From CAYJEO01 sp044432805 (GTDB lineage: Bacteria; Bacillota_I; Bacilli_A; RF39; UBA660): a DNA stretch of 27,762 bases. A program made the position numbers and the translations under genes. Positions 15,022 to 22,626 of the stretch are shown here, in pieces. The stretch is taken from positions 1 to 27,762 of the forward strand of contig JAWXUI010000012.1 of the NCBI GenBank assembly GCA_044432805.1, given 5' to 3'. Positions within the stretch are counted from its first letter, which is position 1. Each line of letters starts with the position of its first letter. The notes beneath the pieces are model-generated. The model worked only from the letters and a program-made list of their open reading frames with translations. It did not search any database and was not told the origin of the DNA.

Positions 15022-16788
15022 CTAATATTGTTTTAAAAATTGATATAAATTACTTGCCACTTTAGTTGGTAAAATTTCTTCTAAGTCAAGTAATGTTAAT
15101 TCTTTTAATTTATTTATTGTTTTATATTTTTTTAATAGTTCTTCTTTTCGTTTAGTTCCAATGCCATCTATTGATTCTAATATACTTTCTAAACTTCCTT
15201 TACTTCTTAATTGTTTATGATAATTAATTGTAAAATTATGAACTTCATCTTGCATTCGTTCTAATAGATAAAAGACATTTGTTTTTTTGTCTATCATTAT
15301 TTGTTCTATTGGGTCATTCGCTAATAAAGATTCTGTCGTGTGTTTCTTATCTTTCTTTAAACCAACGACAGGGATATCTAAATTTAGTGAATTTATCATT
15401 TCTCTTGCAACATTTATTTGACCTATTCCACCATCGACAATTATTAAGTCAGGTCTTTCCAAATCATTTTTTAAAATTTTAAAATATCTTCTATATATTA
15501 CTTCTCTCATTGTATTGTAATCATCGTTTTTATCTATACTTATTTTAAATTTACGATAGTCATTTTTTGATGGTTTTCCGTTTTTAAATACAACCATACC
15601 TGAAACATTAAAGCTTCCAAAAAGGTTGGAATTATCAAATATTTCTATTCTATCTAATTTTTCTAATTTTAATAGTTGTTTTAATTGTTCATTTGCTTCT
15701 GTTGTTTTTTCTTCGTCTTTCAAAATTAATTCGAATTTTTCATCTAAATTTATTTTTGCATTCATGTTGGCCATTTCAACTATTTTTTTCTTTTCGCCTA
15801 TTTGTGGTTTTCTTACTTTTATTTTAAGAAAATCTTCTAATAAATTGTTATCTACAATTTGAGGCACTAAAATTTCTTTTGGTAATATAATATCTTTTTG
15901 ATAAAAATTAGCAATATATCTTAAGACTTCTTCTTCTATATCATCAACATAAGAAAATATATTTGAGTGTCTTTCTAAAATTTTACCATTTCTGATAAAT
16001 AAAACTTGGATTCCTAAATATCCTTTTTTTTCACAATAACCAAATACATCAATATTGTGATTGTCTTTTATTTCAACTTTTTGTTTTTCTAAGATTATAT
16101 TTATTTCATCTAGCATTATTTTAAGTTCTAAAGCTTTTTCAAAGTTTAATTTTTCACTTTCTTTTTGCATTTCCAAAGTTATTTTATCTGCTATAAATTT
16201 AGCATCACCTTTTAGAAACCTAATAATTTCTGCTTCCATTTCTTTTATTACTCTATTATCTTGCTTGTTTATACAATACCCTAGGCATTGTCCTATATGA
16301 TAGTATAAACAAGGCTTTTTAGGATATTTGGCACATTTTCGCAGTGGATATATTCGATTTAATAAATTCACGACTGTACGGGCTGCTTTTGAATTAGGAT
16401 ATGGTCCATACATTCTATTATGTGATTTTTTTTTGTTTATGTTTCTAACTACTAATAGTCTTGGACTTTCTTCATCAGTTAATTCAATATATGGGTAAGT
16501 TTTGTCATCTCTTAACAATATATTATATTTTGGATCATATTTCTTTATTAGATTTAGTTCAAGTATTAGTGATTCTGTTTCACTGTTCACGACGATATAT
16601 TCAAAGTCATATATTTCTGATACAAGTTTTGCTGTTTTACCAGTGTGTTTATTTTTAAAATATGAGTTAACTCTGTTTTTTAAATTTTTTGCTTTTCCTA
16701 CATAAATGATATTATTATCTTTGTTTTTCATTAAATAACATCCTGGGTTTGTTGGAAGAAGCATTAATTTATTATTTAGATTTGGCAT
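15022..16788 (-). CDS. uvrC: Excinuclease ABC subunit UvrC
   Basis: 588-aa nuclease subunit of nucleotide-excision repair that incises both sides of a lesion. Domains in order: GIY-YIG nuclease (NPGCYLMK, IIYVGKAKNLKNR; residues about 13-95), a four-Cys cluster (C152, C160, C168, C172) that in this family binds an Fe-S cluster, a UVR segment that contacts UvrB, the RNase H-like nuclease with DNSNLFGS and IIVDGGIGQ, and a C-terminal HhH pair (LESIDGIGTKRKEELL). Complete. The start is ATG 16788 after AGGTGATAAAA; a GTG nine bases upstream is part of the RBS. It overlaps the end of the ygjV-like gene by 17 bases. Confidence 0.97.
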   Translation of the reverse strand: MPNLNNKLMLLPTNPGCYLMKNKDNNIIYVGKAKNLKNRVNSYFKNKHTGKTAKLVSEIYDFEYIVVNSETESLILELNLIKKYDPKYNILLRDDKTYPYIELTDEESPRLLVVRNINKKKSHNRMYGPYPNSKAARTVVNLLNRIYPLRKCAKYPKKPCLYYHIGQCLGYCINKQDNRVIKEMEAEIIRFLKGDAKFIADKITLEMQKESEKLNFEKALELKIMLDEINIILEKQKVEIKDNHNIDVFGYCEKKGYLGIQVLFIRNGKILERHSNIFSYVDDIEEEVLRYIANFYQKDIILPKEILVPQIVDNNLLEDFLKIKVRKPQIGEKKKIVEMANMNAKINLDEKFELILKDEEKTTEANEQLKQLLKLEKLDRIEIFDNSNLFGSFNVSGMVVFKNGKPSKNDYRKFKISIDKNDDYNTMREVIYRRYFKILKNDLERPDLIIVDGGIGQINVAREMINSLNLDIPVVGLKKDKKHTTESLLANDPIEQIMIDKKTNVFYLLERMQDEVHNFTINYHKQLRSKGSLESILESIDGIGTKRKEELLKKYKTINKLKELTLLDLEEILPTKVASNLYQFLKQY

Positions 16789-17263
16789 TTTTATCACCTT
16801 TTATTATTATGTATGTATTTGAACTAATCATAATTATTTCGTTTAATATTCCAATGTATGATCCAACCGTGAAATTATATATTATCCATAACAACGATGT
16901 AATAATACACGCTTTTACTAGTTGTTTTTTTGTTCCATAACAAACTGCAATTGTGTATATTAAAGATGCACATGCGGGTATTATGGAATAAATATTTGTA
17001 TAAGTAAAAACCATTATCAATCCATATAAAATAGTTAGTGTTATAAAGTTAAAGTTTTTATCATCGTTTTTTAAAAACAAGATTGATCTTAACATATTTA
17101 TTAAACTAATTATAAATGCTGATATACCATTTAGAAAAAAGTAATGGATAGCATAAAAAATTTGTGCATATAATTGAAGGGCTAAAACGTCGTTTTTCTT
17201 TTTCAAATGAAAACTAAATAAATTAAAAAGAAAAGCGCATAAACCAATAATTTGAATTATCAT
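16772..17263 (-). CDS. YgjV-family inner membrane protein
   Basis: 163 aa, six or so hydrophobic helices, with the N-terminal pattern IIGLCAFLFNLFSFHLKKKNDVLALQLYAQIFYAIHY typical of the YgjV family of small membrane proteins. The family's function is not known. The pattern LSFQ-K-N-with-aromatic-helix also recalls SWEET/PQ-loop-sized transporters, so transport is possible but unproven. It is the first gene of an operon through uvrC, rsmE, the acidic membrane protein and mtaB, driven by an extended -10 promoter with a leader of only about 10 bases. Confidence 0.8.
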   Translation of the reverse strand: MIIQIIGLCAFLFNLFSFHLKKKNDVLALQLYAQIFYAIHYFFLNGISAFIISLINMLRSILFLKNDDKNFNFITLTILYGLIMVFTYTNIYSIIPACASLIYTIAVCYGTKKQLVKACIITSLLWIIYNFTVGSYIGILNEIIMISSNTYIIIKGDKNAKSK

Positions 17264-17279
17264 AATACCACCTTTTTTG

Positions 17280-17288
17280 ATTATACCA
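17280..17288 (-). promoter_or_regulatory. Extended -10 promoter of the ygjV-uvrC-rsmE-mtaB operon
   Basis: Minus-strand TGG followed by perfect TATAAT (17280-17285), 17 bases before the ATG and directly after the tsf terminator. No good -35 is visible. Confidence 0.6.
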
Positions 17289-17298
17289 TAATTGAGAT

Positions 17299-17329
17299 AA
17301 AAAAAAATATACGAATGTATACTTTTTTT
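17299..17329 (-). terminator. Terminator of the rpsB-tsf operon
   Basis: Minus-strand A-run plus GTATAC, loop ATTC, GTATAT plus nine T residues. The stem pairs TATAC/GTATA, one G-U, then A-T pairs. It begins right at the tsf stop codon. Confidence 0.8.
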
Positions 17330-18203
17330 AGTTTCCTAGTTGTTTAGCAACTTCTTCAGCAAAGTTTTCTTCTCTTTTTGCAATTCCTTCTCCAACTTTG
17401 TAACGAATCATGTCACTTATAGTTCCACCATTGTTTGCTACATATTGTTTAACAGTTTCTTTGTTTTCTGCTTTTACAAATATTTGGTTTTCTAAACAAA
17501 CATCTTCGTAGTATTTTTTAACTTTTCCTACTAAAATGTTGTCTATTCTTTCAGCTGGTTTTCCTTCATTCAATAATTGTTCTCTGATGATTACTTTTTC
17601 TTTTTCTAATACATCTGTTGGAACATTTTCTTCTTTAACATATGTAGGTTGCATAGCAGCAGAGTGCATAGATACTTCTTTTGCTACTTCTTCATTTGCA
17701 TTATCAACTATTGTTAATACTGCAATTTTTCCTCCCATATGAATATAAGAACCGAATGATTCACTATCTTTTTTAGATACTTTTACAAATCTTCTTAAAG
17801 ATAATTTTTCACCTATTTTAGCTGTTTTATTAATAATTAAAGTTTCAACTGTTTCACCGTCTACTTCCAGAGCCAAAACTTGTTCAACTGTTTCTACATT
17901 ACTATCAATAATAACTTTTAAAATAGAATCAACCATTGAAGTAAATTCTTCATTTTTTGCGACAAAGTCTGTTTCAGAATTAACTTCTAAAATTACTGCA
18001 TTGTTACCTTCTGTTAAGATAGCTGCAATTCCTTCAGCTGCTATTCTATCTGATTTTTTAGCTGCTTTAGAAATTCCTTTTTCTCTTAAATAAGTCATTG
18101 CATCTTCGATATTAGCATTATTTGCTTCTAAGGCTTTTTTGCAATCAAGCATTCCTGCTCCTGACATTTCTCTTAATTCTTTAATTAAACTAGCACTTAC
18201 CAT
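17328..18203 (-). CDS. tsf: Elongation factor Ts
   Basis: 291-aa guanine-nucleotide exchange factor for EF-Tu. The N-terminal UBA-like helix region (ASLIKELREMSGAGMLDCKKAL) and the EF-Tu contact motif TDFVAKNEEF are intact, followed by two EF-Ts dimerisation subdomains; MHSAAMQPTYV is well conserved. GAGGAG precedes the ATG. It follows rpsB after 49 bases containing a perfect palindrome, the normal rpsB-tsf arrangement. Confidence 0.98.
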   Translation of the reverse strand: MVSASLIKELREMSGAGMLDCKKALEANNANIEDAMTYLREKGISKAAKKSDRIAAEGIAAILTEGNNAVILEVNSETDFVAKNEEFTSMVDSILKVIIDSNVETVEQVLALEVDGETVETLIINKTAKIGEKLSLRRFVKVSKKDSESFGSYIHMGGKIAVLTIVDNANEEVAKEVSMHSAAMQPTYVKEENVPTDVLEKEKVIIREQLLNEGKPAERIDNILVGKVKKYYEDVCLENQIFVKAENKETVKQYVANNGGTISDMIRYKVGEGIAKREENFAEEVAKQLGN

Positions 18204-18224
18204 AAAATTCTCCTCTTAAAATGA

Positions 18225-18246
18225 AAGATGATTATATAATCATCTT
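18225..18246. repeat. 22-base perfect palindrome between rpsB and tsf
   Basis: AAGATGATTA-TA-TAATCATCTT, a 10-bp stem in the intercistronic spacer, seven bases after the rpsB stop on the minus strand and not followed by a T-run. It could be a processing or stability element that sets the S2 to EF-Ts ratio. Confidence 0.6.
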
Positions 18247-18252
18247 AAAAAT

Positions 18253-19299
18253 TTATTTTAAAGCGTCTATTAATTCAGCTTTTTTCATTGTTGAATTAAC
18301 TTTAACGTTTTTTTCGTTTGCTAAATCACGTAATTGTGTAACAGTTAGTTGTGTTAAATCTTGGGCTTCTTTTTTAACTTCAACTTTTGCTTCTGGTTTA
18401 ATTTCTTTTTGTTCAGTTACAACTTCTTTTTCTTGTTTTACAAATGGTTTTCTATCTTCTCTTTTAACAAATTCTCTTTTTTGAAAATTAGGTTTAAAAT
18501 CTCTACGATTATTTTTGAAATCTCTTCTTGGTTTTTCTTCTCTACGTTTTACTGATTCTACTGCTTTTTGCATTATATCAGAATCATCTTTAGTAGATGT
18601 AACATAGTCTACTAATGTTCCTCCAGCTGCTTGCACTACTGCATTTGCCATAACACCTGTAATTAATTTAACTGCTCTTACAGCGTCATCATTTGCTGGT
18701 ATTACATAGTCAACCATATCTGGGTCACAATTTGTATCTACTATTCCAAATACTGGAATTTTTAATTTTCTTGCTTCTTTGATAGCAATTTCTTCTTTTG
18801 AAGGGTCTACTATAAATAATGCATTTGGAAGTTTGTTCATTTCTCTAATACCTTCAAGTAAATTGTTTAATTTATCGTATTCTTTTTTCAAACCAAATAC
18901 TTCTTTTTTAGGTAAAACATCAAATGTTCCGTTTGCTTCCATTTTTTCGATTTCTTCTAATCTTTTGATTCTTTTTCTAATTGTTCTAAAGTTAGTTAAA
19001 GTTCCCCCTAACCATCTTTCTGTTATAAAGTAAGATTCAGATCTTAAAGCTTCTGTTTTAGTTGCTTCTTGAGCTTGTTTTCTTGTACCTACAAAAAGTA
19101 CTTTACCACCATTACTAGCTATTTTGTTTAAAGCTGCATATGCTTCTTCAATTTTTTGAGCTGTTTTTTGTAAATCAATAATATAAATACCATCTCTTGA
19201 TGTATAAATATATTCTTTCATTTTAGGATTCCATCTTTTAGTTTGATGACCAAAGTGAACTCCTGCTTCTAATAAATAATTCATTGACACTACTGCCAT
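18253..19299 (-). CDS. rpsB: Ribosomal protein uS2 with long basic tail and Rho-N/SAP-like end
   Basis: Small-subunit protein S2. Residues 1 to about 230 are a standard S2 (LLEAGVHFGHQTKRWNPKM, RWLGGTLTNF, NALFIVDPSKE, GIVDTNCDPD). The family is usually about 230-260 aa; this one is 348. Residues about 236-313 form a very basic, probably disordered linker with REEKPRRDFKNNRRDFKPN and KREDRKPFVKQEKE. Residues 316-348 (LTQLTVTQLRDLANEK through MKKAELIDALK) match the small helical Rho-N/SAP-type nucleic-acid-binding fold. The tail is in frame with no break, so it is a real extension. AGGAGG precedes the ATG. Operon with tsf. Confidence 0.96.
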   Translation of the reverse strand: MAVVSMNYLLEAGVHFGHQTKRWNPKMKEYIYTSRDGIYIIDLQKTAQKIEEAYAALNKIASNGGKVLFVGTRKQAQEATKTEALRSESYFITERWLGGTLTNFRTIRKRIKRLEEIEKMEANGTFDVLPKKEVFGLKKEYDKLNNLLEGIREMNKLPNALFIVDPSKEEIAIKEARKLKIPVFGIVDTNCDPDMVDYVIPANDDAVRAVKLITGVMANAVVQAAGGTLVDYVTSTKDDSDIMQKAVESVKRREEKPRRDFKNNRRDFKPNFQKREFVKREDRKPFVKQEKEVVTEQKEIKPEAKVEVKKEAQDLTQLTVTQLRDLANEKNVKVNSTMKKAELIDALK

Positions 19300-19398
19300 A
19301 TTTCATTCCTCCTTTTGTTTGTTCCTCCGATTTATCAACTTTTTACACCACCAATTAAGGCACTAGACATAAAAATCAAAATCGTGTGTTTTGAAGCC
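19300..19398 (-). promoter_or_regulatory. Long 5' leader of rpsB
   Basis: About 100 untranslated bases between the rpsB promoter and ATG, less AT-rich than other spacers. Minus-strand CGATTT near the 5' end can pair with AAATCG just before a GGAGG, so a structure could sequester a Shine-Dalgarno-like site; a second AGGAGG serves the ATG. This may be an autoregulatory S2 leader. I do not recognise a named family. Confidence 0.4.
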
Positions 19399-19404
19399 AT
19401 AATA

Positions 19405-19433
19405 ATAATACCATATATAGTATGCTTTTACAA
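19405..19433 (-). promoter_or_regulatory. Promoter of rpsB-tsf
   Basis: Minus-strand TTGTAA (19428-19433), a 17-base spacer ending in TGG, then TATTAT (19405-19410), an extended -10 type. Confidence 0.7.
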
Positions 19434-19450
19434 TGTTTTTATATGTGTTT

Positions 19451-19478
19451 AAATAAAAAAAACATATAAATATGTTTA
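19451..19478 (-). terminator. Terminator overlapping the slipin stop codon
   Basis: Minus-strand AAACATA-TTTA-TATGTTT (7 bp, 19460-19477) followed by a T-run. The slipin stop codon (19476-19478) is in the 5' arm. Confidence 0.75.
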
Positions 19479-20213
19479 TTTTTTAGTATTAAATGTTTCA
19501 AATGCTCTTAACACTTCTAATGGTAATGCAAATATTACGGTATTAGATTGATCACTACTTAAATCATTTAAAGTAGATAGAGTTCTTAAATGAAGTGCTC
19601 CTGGAGATTGCGACATTGTTTCCGCTGCAATAGCTAAATTATTAGCTGCTTCAACTTCACCTGCTGCTTTTGTAATTACTGCTGCTTTTTCTCTTTCAGC
19701 TTCTGCAACTTTTGCAATAACTCTTTTCATTTCTTCTGGTAGTGAAACGTCTTTTAATTCTACGTTTTCTACTTTTATTCCCCATGGATCAGTTTCTTTA
19801 TCGATAATTTCACAAATTTTGCTTGATAAATTTTCTCTTTCAGTAAGTAATTCATCTAGCGTTACTGCTCCTACAATATTACGCATTGTTGTTTGCGCTA
19901 ATTGACCAACTGCATAAAAGTAATTTTCAACTTCACATGTTGCTTTTGCAGCTTCAAATACTTTATAGTAAATAACTGCGTTTATTTTAATTGAAACGTT
20001 ATCTTTTGTAATTGCTTCTTGTTCTGGAACGTCTACTGCTTTTGTACGAATATCAACTTTGTGATAAAACTGTACTATTGGCAATACGATTCTCCAACCT
20101 GGTTCTAAAATTCTAGTAAATTTACCAAATGAAAATAATACCCCTCTTTCATATTGGTTTATTTGCCTAACTGAAATCACTAAGACAAATATAATTAATA
20201 AAATTATTATCAT
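19476..20213 (-). CDS. Slipin (SPFH/band 7 membrane protein)
   Basis: 245-aa SPFH-domain protein of the stomatin-like slipin family, thought to organise membrane microdomains or regulate proteases. An N-terminal membrane helix (1-15) is followed by RQINQYERGVLFSFGKFTRILEPGW, DIRTKAVDVPEQEAITKDNV and the coiled AEREKAAVITKAAGEVEAANNLA, all typical of slipins. Slipins are often beside an NfeD partner; none is present, and the neighbours are the sufB-like gene and rpsB. It has its own promoter and terminator. RBS AGGAGG precedes the ATG. Confidence 0.92.
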   Translation of the reverse strand: MIIILLIIFVLVISVRQINQYERGVLFSFGKFTRILEPGWRIVLPIVQFYHKVDIRTKAVDVPEQEAITKDNVSIKINAVIYYKVFEAAKATCEVENYFYAVGQLAQTTMRNIVGAVTLDELLTERENLSSKICEIIDKETDPWGIKVENVELKDVSLPEEMKRVIAKVAEAEREKAAVITKAAGEVEAANNLAIAAETMSQSPGALHLRTLSTLNDLSSDQSNTVIFALPLEVLRAFETFNTKK

Positions 20214-20233
20214 ATATCTTACCTCCTATGATA

Positions 20234-20262
20234 ATTATATTACATTTTTTTAATATATACAA
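20234..20262 (-). promoter_or_regulatory. Promoter of the slipin gene
   Basis: Minus-strand TTGTAT (20257-20262), a 17-base spacer and perfect TATAAT (20234-20239), about 20 bases before the ATG. Confidence 0.7.
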
Positions 20263-20268
20263 TAATTT

Positions 20269-21195
20269 TTATTTTAAAAATCCATTTATTATAATGTTAG
20301 TTGCTTCCTCTTCGTTAAGACCCAAACTCATTAATTTTAATAATTGTTCTCCGGCTATTTTTCCTATAGTAGCTTCGTGGATTAATCTTGCTTCATAATG
20401 ATTGGCTACTACTTTAGGAATTGCAGTTACTCTAGCATTGCCTTGTAAAATTGCGTCGCATTCACTATGGGCATAAGATTTTTTATTTCCTTCTAAATTA
20501 GAAATAAATTCTTGATAAGAGTTGTCTTTTGCAACAGATCTAGAAACTAAATGACAACTTGAATTTTCTTCTAGTTTTACATTAAAGGAAGTTTTTGTAA
20601 TTTCGCTATTTTGAGTAATTATGTTTTCTCTAATAATTAAAGTTGAATTATCTTTTAATAGGGCATTAGTTACTCTATCGCTTTTACTAACTCCACTATA
20701 TTGTGTTGTTTCCATTTTAAATGTAGCATTTTCTTCTAATACTACTTCTGTAGTTGGGTTAAGTATCTTCTTACCAGATCCTTTACCACATGCATAATGT
20801 TTTTCAATATATGAAACTTTTGCATTTTTTCCTATATAAAATCTGTGAATCCCACTATGCCCTGTTTTGTGATTTCCCTCATTGTGCACAGCACATCCTG
20901 CTTTTATTACTACCGATGAATTATCCCCAATATAAAAGTCATTATACACTAAATCATTTAGCCCACTATTAGATACAATAACAGGTATATTTAAAACTTT
21001 ATTTTTTGCATTTTCTTCTACTATTATATCAATCCCTGAACAATCAGTTTTAGAATTTATAACAACTCCTTTATCGTTACATTTTTTTAATAGTTCACCG
21101 TTTCTTCTAATGTTGAATGCGCCTTTTTCTATTTCTTCAATTACCGATATTTTTTTTAATAAATCTAATTCGATTTCGCTTAATTCTTCAATCAT
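20269..21195 (-). CDS. Short SufB/SufD-like Fe-S scaffold (SmsB-like)
   Basis: 308-aa SufB/SufD-family protein with the parallel beta-helix core and the C-terminal family signature (HEATIGKIAGEQLLKLMSLGLNEEEA then NGFL). E. coli SufB is about 495 aa and SufD about 420; the long N-terminal part is missing here. Possible cluster or metal ligands include C101, H104, H109, H113, H117, H133 and C136 (AGCAVHNEG, KTGHSGIH, EKHYACG). It overlaps sufC as ATGA and is the only SufB/D gene here, with no SufS, SufU or SufE nearby. This matches the minimal SufC plus single SufB-like (SMS) type of Fe-S system. That assignment is from architecture, not a tree. Confidence 0.85.
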   Translation of the reverse strand: MIEELSEIELDLLKKISVIEEIEKGAFNIRRNGELLKKCNDKGVVINSKTDCSGIDIIVEENAKNKVLNIPVIVSNSGLNDLVYNDFYIGDNSSVVIKAGCAVHNEGNHKTGHSGIHRFYIGKNAKVSYIEKHYACGKGSGKKILNPTTEVVLEENATFKMETTQYSGVSKSDRVTNALLKDNSTLIIRENIITQNSEITKTSFNVKLEENSSCHLVSRSVAKDNSYQEFISNLEGNKKSYAHSECDAILQGNARVTAIPKVVANHYEARLIHEATIGKIAGEQLLKLMSLGLNEEEATNIIINGFLK

Positions 21196-21869
21196 ACTAA
21201 AACACCACTTTTTTCTAAAGATTCATATTTTTCAATACTAACTATTTGTCCTTTTTTGATTAAAATTATTTTATCAGCATTTTTCATTATTTTTTCTTGA
21301 TGCGATATTATTAATGTTAATCCTTGTTTTTCTTGTTTTATTTTTTTAAATAAATCAATTAATTCATTAAAACTCCATAGGTCTATTCCCGCTTCTGGTT
21401 CATCAAATATAGTTAGATCAGATGTTCTTGATATAACACCGGCAATTTCGATTCTTTTTTGCTCTCCACCTGATAAAGTATCATCTAGTTGTCTATCTAT
21501 ATATTCTTCATTTAGCCCGACTAATTTCAAATTATCTTTTGCTTGTTTTTTTGTTATGAAAGTTGGGCTTGAAATATTTAAAATATCATAAACACTTATT
21601 CCTTTAAATTTTATTGGATTTTGAAAAGCATAAGTTATTCCTATGTTTGCTCTTTCGTTTAATGTGAAATTAGTGATATCTATACCATCATATATTATCT
21701 TCCCACTTGTTTCTTTTACCAATCCAGCTATTATTTTAGCTAATGTTGATTTACCGCTTCCGTTTGGTCCTGTAATTACAATAAATTGGTTTTTTTCTAT
21801 TTTTAAATTTATGTTGTTAAGAATCTTTTTTCCATTAACTTCATAATTTATATCTATTAATTCAATCAT
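21192..21869 (-). CDS. SufC-like ATPase (SmsC-like)
   Basis: 225-aa soluble ABC ATPase of the Fe-S assembly type. Walker A GPNGSGKST, Q-loop YAFQNP, signature LSGGEQKRIEIA, Walker B with DEPEAGIDLWSF, and H-loop ISHQ are all intact. DEPEAGIDLW rather than the DEPDSGLD of classical SufC suggests the minimal-system (SmsC) branch. It has no membrane partner and is translationally coupled to the SufB-like gene, so it most likely powers scaffold rearrangement rather than transport. It begins 4 bases after the regulator stop, with AGGAG before the ATG. Confidence 0.9.
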   Translation of the reverse strand: MIELIDINYEVNGKKILNNINLKIEKNQFIVITGPNGSGKSTLAKIIAGLVKETSGKIIYDGIDITNFTLNERANIGITYAFQNPIKFKGISVYDILNISSPTFITKKQAKDNLKLVGLNEEYIDRQLDDTLSGGEQKRIEIAGVISRTSDLTIFDEPEAGIDLWSFNELIDLFKKIKQEKQGLTLIISHQEKIMKNADKIILIKKGQIVSIEKYESLEKSGVLV

Positions 21870-21872
21870 TTT

Positions 21873-22370
21873 TTACTCCTTACTAGTTTTTAATAATTGC
21901 TCCCATTTAGGGTTATTAAAGACATTGTTCTTAGTTACATTTATATGGCATTCTTTACATATGACTTTGTTTTTATTATTGCAATGACATACTTCGTCTA
22001 TTTTAACAATATTTTTTATATAATTAAATAATTTTTCTTTTGTCTCGTCGGTAATATGTAAACTAATTGATTCTAAATCTTTTTTTGCATTATCTTTTGT
22101 GATATTTAAAACACTCGTCAAAAACAATTCAATTACATTTTCTTTTTCTACTAAATTAACGGCGATTGTCTCACCTTTTTTTAATAAAACAATTTCTCCG
22201 TATTTTTCATATTTAATTAATTCTAAATCTCTTAATTTATTTAATGCTTTTGTTATAGCGGCTTTTGTTATATTTAATTCAACAGAAAGATCGGTTACTG
22301 TTATTCTTTTTTTTAGTGATAATAAATAAATATTTTTTAAATGTTTTTCTAAAGATTTTGTTAATTCCAT
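21873..22370 (-). CDS. DtxR-like winged-helix regulator with Cys cluster
   Basis: 165-aa regulator at the head of the sufC-sufB-like operon. The N-terminal winged helix (residues 1-68: LEKHLKNIYLL, ITVTDLSVELNITKAAITKALNKLRDLELI, YGEIVLLKKGE) resembles DtxR/MntR metal regulators. The C-terminal part has a helical region and four cysteines, C128-x-C130 and C138-x-x-C141, with no SH3-like domain. The Cys set could bind an Fe-S cluster, iron or zinc, making it a sensor of Fe-S status; that is inference. A dyad operator lies 13 bases upstream of its ATG, consistent with autoregulation. RBS AGGAG. Confidence 0.85.
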   Translation of the reverse strand: MELTKSLEKHLKNIYLLSLKKRITVTDLSVELNITKAAITKALNKLRDLELIKYEKYGEIVLLKKGETIAVNLVEKENVIELFLTSVLNITKDNAKKDLESISLHITDETKEKLFNYIKNIVKIDEVCHCNNKNKVICKECHINVTKNNVFNNPKWEQLLKTSKE

Positions 22371-22382
22371 AATACTCCTTTT

Positions 22383-22398
22383 GTTAACTTAGGTTAAC
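22383..22398. promoter_or_regulatory. Dyad operator upstream of the Fe-S operon
   Basis: GTTAAC-TTAG-GTTAAC, a 16-base inverted repeat between the tRNA terminator and the regulator RBS. Its TTAGGTTAA half resembles a DtxR/IdeR box. It would sit at or near the transcription start, the expected position for repression by the adjacent regulator. I see no clear -35 here. Confidence 0.6.
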
Positions 22399-22410
22399 AT
22401 ATAATTATTT

Positions 22411-22434
22411 AAAAAGAACTAATAAAAGTTCTTA
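22411..22434 (-). terminator. Terminator of the tRNA pair
   Basis: Minus-strand AAGAACT-TTTATT-AGTTCTT (7 bp, 22414-22433) followed by three more T residues, 12 bases after the tRNA-Leu CCA end. Confidence 0.8.
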
Positions 22435-22445
22435 TTTAATACACC

Positions 22446-22530
22446 TGGTGCGAGTGAAGGGACTTGAACCCCCATGCCGTAAAGCGCTAGATCCTAAGTC
22501 TAGTGCGTCTGCCAATTTCGCCACACTCGC
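22446..22530 (-). tRNA. tRNA-Leu (anticodon UAG)
   Basis: 85 bases with encoded CCA. Acceptor GCGAGTG/CACTCGC, D arm TGGCGAAATTGGCAGA typical of Leu, anticodon stem CTAGA/TCTAG with loop CTTAGGA (anticodon TAG), a class II variable arm and T loop TTCAAGT. It reads CUN leucine codons. Confidence 0.97.
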
Positions 22531-22531
22531 G

Positions 22532-22608
22532 TGGTGGACCTTGCAGGACTCGAACCTGCGACCGTCCGGTTATGAGCCGGATGCTCTAACCAACTGAGCT
22601 AAAGGTCC
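22532..22608 (-). tRNA. tRNA-Ile2 (anticodon CAU)
   Basis: 77 bases with encoded CCA. Acceptor GGACCTT/AAGGTCC, D arm TAGCTCAGTTGGTTAGAGC, anticodon stem TCCGG/CCGGA with loop CTCATAA (CAT), and a T arm GCAGG/CCTGC. CAU could be Met, but the body GGACCTTTAGCTCAG matches Bacilli tRNA-Ile2 and not initiator or elongator Met. It therefore probably needs TilS to make lysidine and read AUA, a very common codon in this AT-rich DNA. One base separates it from tRNA-Leu. Confidence 0.9.
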
Positions 22609-22626
22609 AATTCCTTGGACTTTTTA

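Noticed and set aside
22532..22608. tRNA-Met for the CAU tRNA
   Set aside because: The body matches Bacilli tRNA-Ile2 (GGACCTTTAGCTCAG) and lacks initiator features; Ile2 is preferred, though a lysidine test would settle it.
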